A DNA stretch of 63,745 bases from Acidobacteriota bacterium (lineage in GTDB: Bacteria > Acidobacteriota > Terriglobia > Terriglobales > Acidobacteriaceae), in assembly GCA_003224905.1 (NCBI GenBank), contig QIAA01000014.1, forward strand, positions 1-63,745, given 5' to 3'. Shown one piece after another: positions 8,191 to 17,633 of the stretch (the stretch's first letter is position 1; the number at the start of each line of letters is the position of its first letter). A model generated the notes under the pieces. The model did no database searches. It was given only the letters and a program-made list of their open reading frames with translations, and was not told where the DNA came from. The translations under genes and the position numbers were made by a program.

Positions 8191-10629
8191 TTAGCTCACA
8201 GACAGTCTGCATCTCGATGCAGACGAACTCAATGAACCCGCTTCAGGATTCGTGCACGCCTGAGAAGCACGTTGAATCACGGCTTCGAGCGAATGGCCGC
8301 GATCTTCAGCGGCCGGGTGCGGTCCCGAGGAATGGCCAGGGGAATGGGGTTGGCCACCGCCTGATCCGCCGCGATTGCCACCGCTCGGCGCCGGCCTATA
8401 ACCTCCGCCTGGGTTACCGCTACCACGGGCTGGCCCTCCGCTTTCCGAGCCACGGGGACCTACGATCGGTTGCCTCATGTCGAGAGGCGGCCGCGAGTAG
8501 CCTCGTGAAGACTCTCTTCCGGGGCCGCCCATGTCATCGCGGGCTGGAAAACGACTTTCGCCGCGGTTGTCATTCATTCGCCCTTCATTCATGCGTCCAT
8601 CGTTCATGCGGTCAGGGGAGTCTCGCATCTCGCTTCTGGGTTGTGGAGTGAAATGCCGCCAGTCGCCCTCACCAGATGAAGATTGCCGCGCCGGGCCTTC
8701 GCCTCTTGGGACATTGTTGCCCCTGGTTGTGTCGGGCGAAGAACGCTCCGGTTGCCGGGGCGTGACGCTTTCATGCTGGGCTGCCGGCGTGTCGGAAAAT
8801 CGGTGCCAACCAGCTCCCTCCGATGGTGCTGGCCTGTCGCCTTGGGCAGGGGCATTCAGAGGCGTCCGCAGGCTCGATGGAATTTCTTTCCGTTGCACCT
8901 GGCTTCCGCTCGCATTCGAATTCCTCTCGGCGGTAAAACGCCGCCATTCCTGGTTTCCAGAAACCGAATTGCCGCGCTCGGTTTCGGGCGAAATACGCAC
9001 CCCAGACTGGGGCCTCGCCATCGGCAAACGTTCCGAAGTCGCCGCGCTGCTGGTTGCAGCAACGCCTGATTTAGTTCCATTCGAAACCGTCCGCCCCGGT
9101 TCAGCATTCATTGCTTTGAACTGACCACTACGCTCAATCGAGCGCTGCACCTGTGCCGCCTCTTTGTCGAATGACTGCGGAGCAGCCATAGGACGCGACT
9201 TCGTGAAGAATTGCTCGCGCTGACCGCCACGCGGCAGTGTAGCCGGATTAGCGGGGCGGTTACTGGCCGACAACGCCTCTCGAGTCGGAACCACAGGAAG
9301 ATTGCCTGCCATCATGCGTCCACCGCGAAAGGCTTCGGTACTAACCGGTGCCGGAGTCGCACGTCCCGTACCGAAGTGATTCGCCGACACAGTGGAGATC
9401 CCTCCCCGCACGTGTTCATCAGTGGCAGCGAGCCTCAGGTTTGAGAACCTATTTCCGCTGCGAAGCGGCGGAACGCCACGGAACGACCGACCATTATGAA
9501 CATTGGTGATATTCGTAATGTTGGTCACGTTCGTGATATTGGTGACGTTCACCGTGTTGAAACGCGAACGATAGCGTCCATACCAGGGGAAGAACGGATC
9601 ACACGGCCCGATCGGCAACCATCCCACTGATCCGAAGCCGAAGCCGAACCCGCCGCCTCTGCCGAATCCGAAGAAAGAAACGTATGCCGGCGCCCACAAA
9701 GGACGATAGTAAGGTTGGGCATATACTGGCCCCGGCCACCAGACCCATGAACCGCTGTAAAGAAACCAGCGGCCATAATGATAGGGAGCCCAGCCCCACG
9801 GCTCGTACGAAACCCAGGTCCAACCCCAGTAGGGCTCCCAGACCCAGCGGCCGGCGCGGTACGGTGCCCATCCGATGGGAACAACTGGCGACCACACGGA
9901 ACCATAGTCGGGTACGTTGACCCAGCGTCCGTAGGAATCAAGATCTTCCGAACCCACGTAGTAGCGATTCGTGCGGCCCCAGGATTCTGCATCGCGGATC
10001 AGGTGATCGCGATCGTTGTTCCACGAGTCCCAACTATCTTTGTCAGGAGCTTCGCTGACTTTGTATTGAGTTTCGCTGCCGGAGCCACGGACCGTGATCA
10101 TGTGGCCCCTCTCAACGCGCGTGCTGCCCTGCGGCGTGGAGACCTCCGCCTCTCCCTTGCGAACGATGACTTGAGTGTCGCCCTCGGAGTTCACTTCAAC
10201 GCGGTAGATGCCATCCTTCTGATAGGGGTGAACGGCGACGTTTGACGTGTCGACTTCCACGTCCGCTTCCGTTCCCTTGAAAACTGTGTAGTCAATGAGG
10301 CCGCGACTGAGGCGAACCTGGACTTGTGTCCGCGAGAGACCAGAGATGTTTGCCAATGTGTTGTCGCCCAGCCGAAGAATGTTGGCATGATCGAGTTGCA
10401 CCTCTGCCCGTGAGCTAGCGCCCGTAGAAACTTTGTCGCTGCTCACGATGGGCTGATTCAGCGCCGCTGCCGCCCAATCACCCGAGTCACCGCGCTGTGT
10501 GGAGACGTCGCCGTGGATAAGGCTGATGCGCGCTACGCCAGGAGTAAGATCAGCTTGTGCATTGGCGTTTGTGGCTGCGAACAGCGCCAAAACCAGAATT
10601 CCGAATTGAGCAACTAGTCTGTTTTTCAT
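8191..10629 (-). CDS. FecR-domain, Trp/Tyr/Gly-rich exported protein (DUF6600-like)
   Basis: This 812-aa protein begins with a clear signal peptide (cut after about ANA-24). A FecR-like beta domain follows at about 60-175, with a W-rich segment at about 200-320 made of repeats such as YGRWVNVPDYG and PYRAGRWVWEPYWGW. Then come a Gly/Phe stretch and an NVTNITNVTNITN run at about 360-378. The second half is low-complexity, rich in Ser, Arg, Pro and Gly, and ends in Gly-rich repeats. Related long FecR/Trp-rich proteins are common in acidobacteria and are presumed to be cell-surface proteins of unknown role. ATG 10629 is preceded by GAGGTGG. It is probably co-transcribed with the TonB-C protein downstream, and a possible sigma-54 promoter lies at 10681-10696. 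Confidence 0.82.
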   Translation of the reverse strand: MKNRLVAQFGILVLALFAATNANAQADLTPGVARISLIHGDVSTQRGDSGDWAAAALNQPIVSSDKVSTGASSRAEVQLDHANILRLGDNTLANISGLSRTQVQVRLSRGLIDYTVFKGTEADVEVDTSNVAVHPYQKDGIYRVEVNSEGDTQVIVRKGEAEVSTPQGSTRVERGHMITVRGSGSETQYKVSEAPDKDSWDSWNNDRDHLIRDAESWGRTNRYYVGSEDLDSYGRWVNVPDYGSVWSPVVPIGWAPYRAGRWVWEPYWGWTWVSYEPWGWAPYHYGRWFLYSGSWVWWPGPVYAQPYYRPLWAPAYVSFFGFGRGGGFGFGFGSVGWLPIGPCDPFFPWYGRYRSRFNTVNVTNITNVTNITNITNVHNGRSFRGVPPLRSGNRFSNLRLAATDEHVRGGISTVSANHFGTGRATPAPVSTEAFRGGRMMAGNLPVVPTREALSASNRPANPATLPRGGQREQFFTKSRPMAAPQSFDKEAAQVQRSIERSGQFKAMNAEPGRTVSNGTKSGVAATSSAATSERLPMARPQSGVRISPETERGNSVSGNQEWRRFTAERNSNASGSQVQRKEIPSSLRTPLNAPAQGDRPAPSEGAGWHRFSDTPAAQHESVTPRQPERSSPDTTRGNNVPRGEGPARQSSSGEGDWRHFTPQPRSEMRDSPDRMNDGRMNEGRMNDNRGESRFPARDDMGGPGRESSRGYSRPPLDMRQPIVGPRGSESGGPARGSGNPGGGYRPAPSGGNRGGSGGGQPHSPGHSSGPHPAAEDRGHSLEAVIQRASQACTNPEAGSLSSSASRCRLSVS

Positions 10630-10680
10630 GGCCCACCTCTGAGTAGACCTGCGGGGTAAAGTCCACGCTTCTGGAGTTAA

Positions 10681-10696
10681 TGCAGGTGGGCTGCCA
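10681..10696 (-). promoter_or_regulatory. Possible sigma-54 promoter of the FecR-protein gene
   Basis: Read on the minus strand, TGGCAG-CCCAC-CTGCA matches the -24 GG and -12 GC of sigma-54 promoters at the correct 10-base spacing, with one mismatch in each box. It would place the start about 40 bases before ATG 10629, leaving room for the ribosome site. A sigma-54 activator gene lies directly upstream. Relaxed matches of this kind also occur by chance. Confidence 0.4.
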
Positions 10697-10814
10697 GATA
10701 GAGCCCCCAGATCGCACTATAAATACCTGTGTGTCAGATGGTTAGAGGCTAGTCAACTGATGGATGGAGTCTTGTTCAAGACGCCTAGTTGAGATTGGCC
10801 AGAAGTGGTGGATT

Positions 10815-12221
10815 TCAGCCACCAGCTGATTTATCGGGCTCAGGGCCTTTTTCTTCTTCTTCGTCGCGGATCCCGATTTTCGACAGCCGATATCGCAACG
10901 CGTTTCGGGAAAGGCCCAACGTGCGCGCCGCCTGGCTCTTATTTCCATTGGCGCGGCGAAGTGCTTCGCGGATCATCTCATCTTCCCATTGCTCGAGTGT
11001 CATGCCTTCGGGCAAAAGCCGTTCTGTGGGCTGCGGCGGCTTGCCGCGATGCGAGTCGAGCTGAATGTCTGATGGTTGTAGGACTGGTCCCGCAGCTAAT
11101 GCCGAAGCGCGCTCGATGACGTTTTGCAGTTCACGAACATTGCCCGGCCAGTAGTGATTCACCAGCACCTTCAAAGCATCGGGGGAGATGCCAGTAATTT
11201 TCTTTTCAGAATCCTTGGCAAAGCGCGTGAGGAACAGGCTCGCGAGCTCAGGAATGTCTTCCTTGTGTTCCCGCAGCGGCGGAATATCAATGGGCACGAC
11301 ATTGAGACGGTAGTAAAGATCTTCGCGAAACGTGCCCTCTTCCAGGGCAGCCCGCAGGTCGCGATTCGTCGCCGCGACCAGGCGCACATCGATCTTGATA
11401 GTCCGGGTTCCTCCCAACCTTTCGAATTCACGCTCCTGCAGGACGCGCAGCAACTTCACTTGAGTCGCGGGCGGGACGTCGCCAATTTCATCAAGAAAGA
11501 GAGTGCCCTTGTCGGCCAGTTCGAATTTCCCCGGCTTGCTGTTGGTTGCCCCGGTAAAGGCGCCTTTTTCGTAGCCGAAGAGTTCACTCTCCAGCAGGCT
11601 TTCGGGAATTGCCGTGCTGTTGATTTTGATAAACGGCCCGGAGGCGCGTCGCGATTTTTCATGAATGGCGCGGGCGATCAGGTCCTTGCCGACCCCACTC
11701 TCGCCGCCGAGCAGAACGGTTGAGTTCGTCGCGGCGACGCGCTCGACCGCAGCAAGAATTTCCTGCATTTTCGCGGAGCGTGCTACCAGGTTGGGATGCG
11801 CATACCGCTGTTGCAGGGCTTCACGCAATGACCGGTTCTCATCGCGCAGCCGCCGCACGTCGAGCTCCTTGTGCACGACCATGCGGATCTCTTCCATCGA
11901 AAATGGCTTCAACACATAGTCGCCGGCTCCTGCCTTCATAGCATCGACTGCCGTTTCCACAGTCCCGAACGCTGTCATTACAATCACCGGCAGAGCTGCA
12001 TTGAAACGCTTCACGTCGTGCAGGAATTCGAGGCCATTCATTCCGGGAAGCTTGAGATCCGTAAGCACCAGGTCGACCGAGCCGTTCTGAAGCAATTTCA
12101 AACCGGTTTCCGCGTCTTCGGCTGACACGGTTTGAAAGCCGTCGTCGGCGAGATTGAGTTCCAGCAGGCGGCGCATCTTGGCTTCGTCTTCGACGATGAG
12201 GATGGTGGGCATGGGAGCCAT
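10815..12221 (-). CDS. Sigma-54-dependent response regulator (NtrC/AtoC family)
   Basis: This 468-aa activator has three standard parts. The receiver at 1-120 has acidic residues EDE at 11-13 and phospho-Asp55 in LVLTDLKLPGMNG. The AAA+ domain at about 140-370 has GESGVGKD as Walker A, the sigma-54 contact loop GAFTGA and the Walker B LFLDEIGD. A Fis-type helix-turn-helix at about 430-455 is recognisable from NKSQAARTLGLSRNALRYRLSKI. All key residues are present. No kinase gene is adjacent, so it is an orphan regulator. It lies upstream of and codirectional with the FecR/TonB-C pair and divergent from leuB. Control of the FecR gene is plausible given the promoter candidate there, but unproven. 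Confidence 0.95.
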   Translation of the reverse strand: MAPMPTILIVEDEAKMRRLLELNLADDGFQTVSAEDAETGLKLLQNGSVDLVLTDLKLPGMNGLEFLHDVKRFNAALPVIVMTAFGTVETAVDAMKAGAGDYVLKPFSMEEIRMVVHKELDVRRLRDENRSLREALQQRYAHPNLVARSAKMQEILAAVERVAATNSTVLLGGESGVGKDLIARAIHEKSRRASGPFIKINSTAIPESLLESELFGYEKGAFTGATNSKPGKFELADKGTLFLDEIGDVPPATQVKLLRVLQEREFERLGGTRTIKIDVRLVAATNRDLRAALEEGTFREDLYYRLNVVPIDIPPLREHKEDIPELASLFLTRFAKDSEKKITGISPDALKVLVNHYWPGNVRELQNVIERASALAAGPVLQPSDIQLDSHRGKPPQPTERLLPEGMTLEQWEDEMIREALRRANGNKSQAARTLGLSRNALRYRLSKIGIRDEEEEKGPEPDKSAGG

Positions 12222-12325
12222 TTCAAGTTAGAAACTATCGCATAAATGCTAGCTGGTGAAGCGTCAACCATCATTTTATGTAGACCACTCATGTCGGCCT
12301 GACCATCTGCTAAATTGAGCAAACC

Positions 12326-13423
12326 ATGCTTCTCAAGATCACCGCTCTGCCGGGCGACGGAATCGGGCCGGAGGTCACTGACGAAGGCATTCGTATTCTG
12401 AAGTGTGTTGCTGAGATTTTCCGACACGAGCTCAGCGTCAGCACGATGCCCATAGGTGGGGCGGCCCTTCTCGCCAGCAACGATCCATTGCCAGAGGTCA
12501 CACTTAAGGAGTGTTTATCTTCTGGAGCGGTTTTGCTCGGAGCCGTGGGCGGTCCCTCTTTCGACAACTTTCCCCGGCACCTTCGTCCGGAGAGCGGGTT
12601 GCTGCGCCTGCGGCGCGAGTTGGGGGTTTTCGCCAATCTGCGGCCAGCGGTCTGCTTTGCAGGGATGGAAGACGCGTCACCGCTGCGGGCGGAAATCGTT
12701 CGGGGAACAGACATACTCGTAGTCCGCGAGCTCCTGGGAGGCATTTATTTCGGCGAGCCGCGCGGCACGCAAGGCTCCGCCCCTGACCGCGTTGCTGTGG
12801 ATACTATGCGGTACGCCGAATCCGAAATTGAACGAATCGCGCATGTTGCGTTGGAGCTGGCGAAAGGCCGCCGTGGAAAAGTGACATCCGTAGATAAGGC
12901 AAATGTGTTGGATTGTTCCAGGCTGTGGCGTGAGGTGGTGACACGGGTGGGCCGGCAGTATCCCGAAGTCAATCTGGATCATATGTACGTCGACTCGGCT
13001 GCGATGGCGCTCGTGGCGAATCCCGCGAACTTCGATGTCTTGCTTACCGAAAACATGTTCGGCGACATTCTTTCTGACCAGGCTGGCGGCATTGTCGGAT
13101 CACTGGGGATGCTGGCGTCGGCAAGCATCGGTGGGCGCGTGGGTCTTTATGAACCAGTGCATGGCTCGGCCCCCAACATCGCCGGACGCGGGATTGCCAA
13201 CCCGGTCGGAAGCATTCTTTCGGTTGCAATGATGTTGCAGCACTCGTTCGGGCTAGAGAAGGAGGCTGCAGCGGTCACCAGAGCTGTCAGCGGCGTATTG
13301 CGCGGGGGAGCCCGCACGCGCGACCTGGCAAAGCCGGGTCAGGCTGCGCTCAGCACATCTGAGATGGGGAACAGAATCGAAGAAGCCGTTCGGCGGGGGA
13401 CAGGGCAAGAGGTTGCCATTTAG
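12326..13423 (+). CDS. leuB: 3-isopropylmalate dehydrogenase
   Basis: LeuB oxidises and decarboxylates (2R,3S)-3-isopropylmalate with NAD+ in leucine synthesis, in the cytoplasm. The 365-aa product has the family N-terminus LPGDGIGPEV and the substrate-binding segment GLLRLRRELGVFANLRP, whose Arg pattern is typical of LeuB rather than isocitrate dehydrogenase. It also has VTSVDKANVLDCS and the Mg-binding NMFGDILSDQAGGI. The C-terminal NAD-binding part GLYEPVHGSAPNIAGRG is intact. The length is normal. Its leucine-pathway partners leuA, leuC and leuD are not in the window, so it is separated from them here. Confidence 0.96.
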   Translation: MLLKITALPGDGIGPEVTDEGIRILKCVAEIFRHELSVSTMPIGGAALLASNDPLPEVTLKECLSSGAVLLGAVGGPSFDNFPRHLRPESGLLRLRRELGVFANLRPAVCFAGMEDASPLRAEIVRGTDILVVRELLGGIYFGEPRGTQGSAPDRVAVDTMRYAESEIERIAHVALELAKGRRGKVTSVDKANVLDCSRLWREVVTRVGRQYPEVNLDHMYVDSAAMALVANPANFDVLLTENMFGDILSDQAGGIVGSLGMLASASIGGRVGLYEPVHGSAPNIAGRGIANPVGSILSVAMMLQHSFGLEKEAAAVTRAVSGVLRGGARTRDLAKPGQAALSTSEMGNRIEEAVRRGTGQEVAI

Positions 13424-13550
13424 GAATGTTTCCAATAATGGTCCGCGACGGAAATATCCACAGAGTTTTCCTCGCGAGAGGGTTGCATTGCGACCAATCG
13501 GCGCTAAACTTGGCGAACTCCCCCAATCATCATTTCCCTGGAAGGCGGAA

Positions 13551-13823
13551 ATGCTTTCGAAGTGCGCCAACCCGGGCTGCAGTGCCCGTTTTTTGTATTT
13601 GAACAGAGGCAAGTTGTTTCGTATCACACGTGAGTCTGCTAACGCGTGCGGAGAAGACCTGCCGGATCATAAGAAGCGTACTCAGCGCCTCGAGTACTTC
13701 TGGCTCTGCAGTGAGTGTGCAGGAGAGATGACGCTTGCTTTCCGCAAGGGTGTCGGTATCGTGCCCGTACCCAGTCGCGGTTTTGTACAGCCGACCGTGT
13801 TTCTGCGACACGATTCAGCTTGA
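13551..13823 (+). CDS. Small Cys-motif (zinc-ribbon-like) protein
   Basis: The 90-residue product opens with CANPGC and has a later CSEC pair (LCSECAG), so it probably binds one metal ion through four Cys. Between them is GKLFRITRESANACG and a basic stretch. Similar short proteins beginning with a CANPGC segment are, from memory, common in acidobacteria and have no assigned role. ATG 13551 has GGAAGGCGG a few bases upstream. A longer in-frame start at 13413 would overlap leuB and adds no recognisable sequence. Its stop overlaps the convergent glycosyltransferase stop by 9 bases. Confidence 0.75.
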   Translation: MLSKCANPGCSARFLYLNRGKLFRITRESANACGEDLPDHKKRTQRLEYFWLCSECAGEMTLAFRKGVGIVPVPSRGFVQPTVFLRHDSA

Positions 13824-14579
13824 GGCGGTTTCATACTTGCCGGTCAGAGCGTTCCAGCGGACTCTCAGCATTTCGAGAAACATCCGAGTTCCGTCACGCA
13901 GGGGACTGATGCGCGTGCCACCACTATGGCCCCACACTACTGGGACCTCCACCACCTTGAAGCCGAACTTTTTCGCTAGGTAGAGCAGTTCCGGATCGAA
14001 GCCCCAGCGTTCAATTTGTTGCTGCGGGAATATTTTTTGCGCGGCTGCGCGCGTAAATGCTTTGAACCCGCATTGCGTGTCTTTGAACTTCAGGCCGAGA
14101 GTGATGCGTAACATCAAGTTGAAGATGCGGCCAAATAGCTGCCGGTAGAGAGGCTGCCTTTCGGTTTGCAATGAGCTTTGCACCCAGCGCGAACCGATTG
14201 CGACATCAGCGCCGCTCGTAATCGCGGCGAACAATTTCTGGGCTTCTTCAATTGGTGATGAAAGATCAGCATCGCTGAAGAGCAATATGCTGCCGTTTGC
14301 ATGCAACATTCCATTGCGGACACTGTAGCCCTTGCCCCGATTGCCTGGGTTTTCCAGCAAACGCAGGGCCGGATATTGTTGCGCAAATTGCCGTACGATC
14401 TGGGCGGTATTGTCGCGGGAACCATCGTTCACGACGATGATCTCCGTGTGGGTCTTTTGTTGGCCAATATAGTTGAGGACGCGCTCCAGCGTAGCTCCGA
14501 TCCGCGCGCTCTCGTTGTACGCAGGAATGACGAAACTGTAAGTACAATTTAAGTTCGTTGCGTGGTCGATAGTGTTCAG
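13815..14579 (-). CDS. Family 2 glycosyltransferase, non-standard or damaged start
   Basis: This is a GT-A fold glycosyltransferase of the dolichyl-phosphate/undecaprenyl sugar transferase kind. It has YSFVIPAYNESARIGATL, then IIVVNDGSRDNT, NPGNRGKG, the DxD-like FSDADLSSP and GSRWV. The frame contains the full N-terminal nucleotide-binding strand, but no ATG, GTG or TTG lies upstream of it before an in-frame TGA. GTG 14432 falls inside the conserved VVNDGS motif and cannot be the native start. A CTG at 14579 has GCGGAAG 7 bases before it and is used here as a working start (254 aa). The alternative is a one-base indel just before YSFVIPAY: another frame opens at GTG 14607 and runs into this region. 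The C-terminal half is intact and lacks membrane helices. Confidence 0.8.
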   Translation of the reverse strand: MNTIDHATNLNCTYSFVIPAYNESARIGATLERVLNYIGQQKTHTEIIVVNDGSRDNTAQIVRQFAQQYPALRLLENPGNRGKGYSVRNGMLHANGSILLFSDADLSSPIEEAQKLFAAITSGADVAIGSRWVQSSLQTERQPLYRQLFGRIFNLMLRITLGLKFKDTQCGFKAFTRAAAQKIFPQQQIERWGFDPELLYLAKKFGFKVVEVPVVWGHSGGTRISPLRDGTRMFLEMLRVRWNALTGKYETASS

Positions 14580-14685
14580 ACGAATGCTTCCGCGCAGGAT
14601 GTTTCACTGCAAGAATAGGACGCTCTTCCCTGGAGTTGCGCCAAATGAGGAAGCGAACTGAGAACCGGGCAAGTGATTAAAAACA

Positions 14686-14761
14686 TGGTGGCCAGGGACG
14701 GAGTTGAACCGCCGACGCCAGCCTTTTCAGGGCTGCGCTCTACCACCTGAGCTACCTGGCC
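14686..14761 (-). tRNA. tRNA-Phe (GAA)
   Basis: On the minus strand a full cloverleaf can be drawn. The acceptor is GGCCAGG/CCTGGCC, the D-arm GCTC/GAGC, and the anticodon stem CAGCC/GGCTG around loop CTGAAAA (anticodon GAA). The T-arm is GGCGG/CCGTC with loop TTCAACT. The discriminator base is A and the 3' CCA is encoded in the DNA. Total length is 76 nt. Confidence 0.97.
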
Positions 14762-15002
14762 AACGCTGAGTTGCAGACTTGCTGCCTTCGTTGCGAATCG
14801 TTCGACACGCGAAGGTTGCTGGCGAAGTGCCGGAACGCGGGCAGTACATCTTTGCGTGCGGAACAGGCTGATTATAACAATCACGGTAATTTGCCTCAAC
14901 GGGCCGAGCCGTTCAGGGCGCGATCGAGAGAGTGGTGACATTGACGCCAGAGGTCACAGAACAGAATAGGTGAGTTCAGGCGACACTTTCTTACCTTGAC
15001 TT

Positions 15003-17633
15003 TCAGTTTCCGCCAGGCGCTGAGTGGCCCTGTAGCCACGTAGCTAGGTCATCGGCCTGCAACGAACGGACGTTGACGCAATAACTGATCCGTTCGAGTG
15101 ACTGTTTCAGTGTGCGTTCTTGCGCTGGAGGCTTGTGCGTCGCGAAAAAGTTTTTTACCTCGTCGCGCATACGGCTGTCACAAAATGCTGATGTGGACCC
15201 AACAAGATCTCCCGTGTTGAAGCCGCCCAGTATTTTCTCAATCTCAGCCCAATGGGTGCGCATGAAGTCCCAGCCAATGCGCCTTCCTGCAGGGTTCTCA
15301 ACGACGTCAGAAATGAGGAACGCCATATCCTGGCTCCTGATTTCAGGTGTCAAGGCTAGCTGTAGTGTGCGATCGAGGAGCTTGGGATCGCGGAATTCGG
15401 AAAGAGCTCGCATCAAAACTGCCCGCTCTTCCGGCGACGATGCTCTCCTCATGCCGGCGAGCATCTTCTCATAGAGGGATGCGTCACCATTAATCGCCGC
15501 TAAATGAAATACGGTTCCGGCAATGCTAGCGTCAACGGCACTGGGATTCTCGAGTGCGAGAAGAGCCGAGCGGGTGGCTTCTGCGAGCGTTTGTGGATCA
15601 CGTCCGCTGTATCCGAGTGCGTCGAGCACATAGGCGCGCAGAGTCTTGCGATCGTCGTTCTCTCCTGCAGAGGGTTGCCATCCCAGTTCTCGCGCGGCTG
15701 GAGTGAACAGGCGCCGCACCCATTCCTGATATGCGCCGGAAGCTGAATCTGTGACCAAGTAGTCGCTTATGTAGAGTAATTGCTCTGTGACTTCTTTCAT
15801 GACAGCGCTATTACGATCGGCCTGGAGTCCTGCGGCAAGCGCCAAGTAGTCTCCGATGCGGTGCTGGCCCACTCGTACCAGCGCCCATTCATCTCCAAGG
15901 AGCCGGATGCGTTCTGCCGCAATGAGTTTCGATTCCAATCCAGCAGAAATTGTCCGGATTACTTGCGGCTCGTAAGCCGAGCGGAAGTATCCTTTCGCGC
16001 CCGTGTTGGCGAGCACCCAAGGCGCGCATTGCGGTAGAGTGAAGCTCTCCTGCTTCTTGCTCAGGAGTTCACATTGCTCGTGACCTGAGTTGGCGTCTTC
16101 TGTGCTCAGCCTCATGCAAACCGGAATGAGCCAGGATTCATTTGTTCCCGCTTTGAAGAGATCGACGTCATAAAAATATCGGGTTTGAGAGAGTGTTACC
16201 TCTGTGGTCTTGCCGCTGCATTGCGCTTGCACTCTCACCAGGGGCGCGCCGGGCTGAGTCACGAAGCCCGCCATGATGCGATCAACGGGCTTTTTTGAAA
16301 CCTCAGCTAACGTGCGGAAGAAATCATCCGAAGTGGCATTACCGTAACTGTGGTCCTTCAGGTATTTATTCACACCGGTACGAAACGCATCCGCCCCCAG
16401 ATACGATTCGAGCATGCGTATTACGGCAGCGGCTTTGGCGTAGACGATGCCGTCGAATAACTCCGTGATTTGGTCCGGGGTGTCGGCATCCTGACGAATG
16501 GGACGTGTGTTCGCCAGTGAGTCAGTATTGAGCGCGCCGCCGGTGTCCTCGACATCATCTAATTCCAGATGCCACTCCGGCTTCCAGGCGGCAATGGGCC
16601 TGGTCTCCATCCAACTGGCGAAACCTTCGTTGAGCCAGACATCGTCCCACCACGACATCGTTACCAGATCGCCGAACCATTGGTGCGCGATCTCGTGCGC
16701 AATGACTATGCCAACTCGTTTTTGCTGATCGATCGACGCGTGATTTTCATCGATCAGCATCTCGACCTCGCGATAGGTGATGAGGCCGGTGTTCTCCATG
16801 GCTCCCGCGGCAAAGTCCGGAAGGGCAATGTTGTCCAATTTCCCGAAAGGATACGGAATGCCGAAGTAGCGATCGAAATAGCGGACTGATTCTTCTGCCG
16901 CACGCAGAGCAAAACCGGCCAGATGCTTTTTACCGGGCGTTGTGTAAACACGGATGGGAACACCATCGGCCGAGCCTTCCGCATATTCGAATTTCCCGAC
17001 GGCAACAGCCACTAAGTACGACGACATCCTGGGTGTGGTAGCAAAGCGGATGGTGTGCTTGCCTTGCGCGGGTCCGAGTGTGTCGGAAATTCTTTTGTTG
17101 TTGGATATTGCGTCGTCCGCCTTATCGGCGATCACTGTGACATCGAAGGTTGCCTTGTAGGCTGGCTCGTCGAAGGACGGAAACGCGCGCCGGGCGTCTG
17201 TTGCCTCGAACTGTGTGACGGCATATTTATTGCCATTCTCGTCCTTGCCTAGGTAGAAACCTCGGAGTTCACTATTCAGAATTCCGGTGTAGTGAATTTG
17301 AATCGTGGCTGGTCCCGGCTGGAGCGGCTTCTCCACGTGTAACGCAGCCATTTCCTTCTCTTTGTCGAAGGTCATCTTCGGCTGCTGGCGGTTGCCTCGG
17401 CTGGTTATGCTCGCATCGAGAAACTCGATATCCGCTGAGTTCAGTACCAACTCGGAAGTCGGCTGCAGTACGTGAATCAGAATTGTTTCGTCTCCGGAGA
17501 AGCTTCCCTTGCTGAAATCTGGCGCGAAGGTGAGCGTGTAATTCTCCGGAGTTGCCAATCGGGGCAATCGCTGAGCAACGGCCACGGACGTCGACAGCAG
17601 AATTACCCCGACGGCGTAGAAGCGTGGTTTCAT
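15003..17633 (-). CDS. Exported M1-family metallo-aminopeptidase
   Basis: The 876-aa enzyme removes N-terminal residues from peptides. A signal peptide (about 1-20, ending SVAVA) predicts export. The family signatures are present: GAMEN at 277-281 for substrate N-terminus recognition, and the zinc site HEIAH at 313-317 with the third ligand Glu336 in WLNEGFASW. The ERAP1-like C-terminal helical region is complete. Its ATG overlaps the hutI stop by four bases (ATGA), so translation is coupled. The pairing suggests peptide degradation feeding histidine catabolism. The gene is the last of the hut run, and I see no terminator after it before tRNA-Phe. Confidence 0.95.
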   Translation of the reverse strand: MKPRFYAVGVILLSTSVAVAQRLPRLATPENYTLTFAPDFSKGSFSGDETILIHVLQPTSELVLNSADIEFLDASITSRGNRQQPKMTFDKEKEMAALHVEKPLQPGPATIQIHYTGILNSELRGFYLGKDENGNKYAVTQFEATDARRAFPSFDEPAYKATFDVTVIADKADDAISNNKRISDTLGPAQGKHTIRFATTPRMSSYLVAVAVGKFEYAEGSADGVPIRVYTTPGKKHLAGFALRAAEESVRYFDRYFGIPYPFGKLDNIALPDFAAGAMENTGLITYREVEMLIDENHASIDQQKRVGIVIAHEIAHQWFGDLVTMSWWDDVWLNEGFASWMETRPIAAWKPEWHLELDDVEDTGGALNTDSLANTRPIRQDADTPDQITELFDGIVYAKAAAVIRMLESYLGADAFRTGVNKYLKDHSYGNATSDDFFRTLAEVSKKPVDRIMAGFVTQPGAPLVRVQAQCSGKTTEVTLSQTRYFYDVDLFKAGTNESWLIPVCMRLSTEDANSGHEQCELLSKKQESFTLPQCAPWVLANTGAKGYFRSAYEPQVIRTISAGLESKLIAAERIRLLGDEWALVRVGQHRIGDYLALAAGLQADRNSAVMKEVTEQLLYISDYLVTDSASGAYQEWVRRLFTPAARELGWQPSAGENDDRKTLRAYVLDALGYSGRDPQTLAEATRSALLALENPSAVDASIAGTVFHLAAINGDASLYEKMLAGMRRASSPEERAVLMRALSEFRDPKLLDRTLQLALTPEIRSQDMAFLISDVVENPAGRRIGWDFMRTHWAEIEKILGGFNTGDLVGSTSAFCDSRMRDEVKNFFATHKPPAQERTLKQSLERISYCVNVRSLQADDLATWLQGHSAPGGN

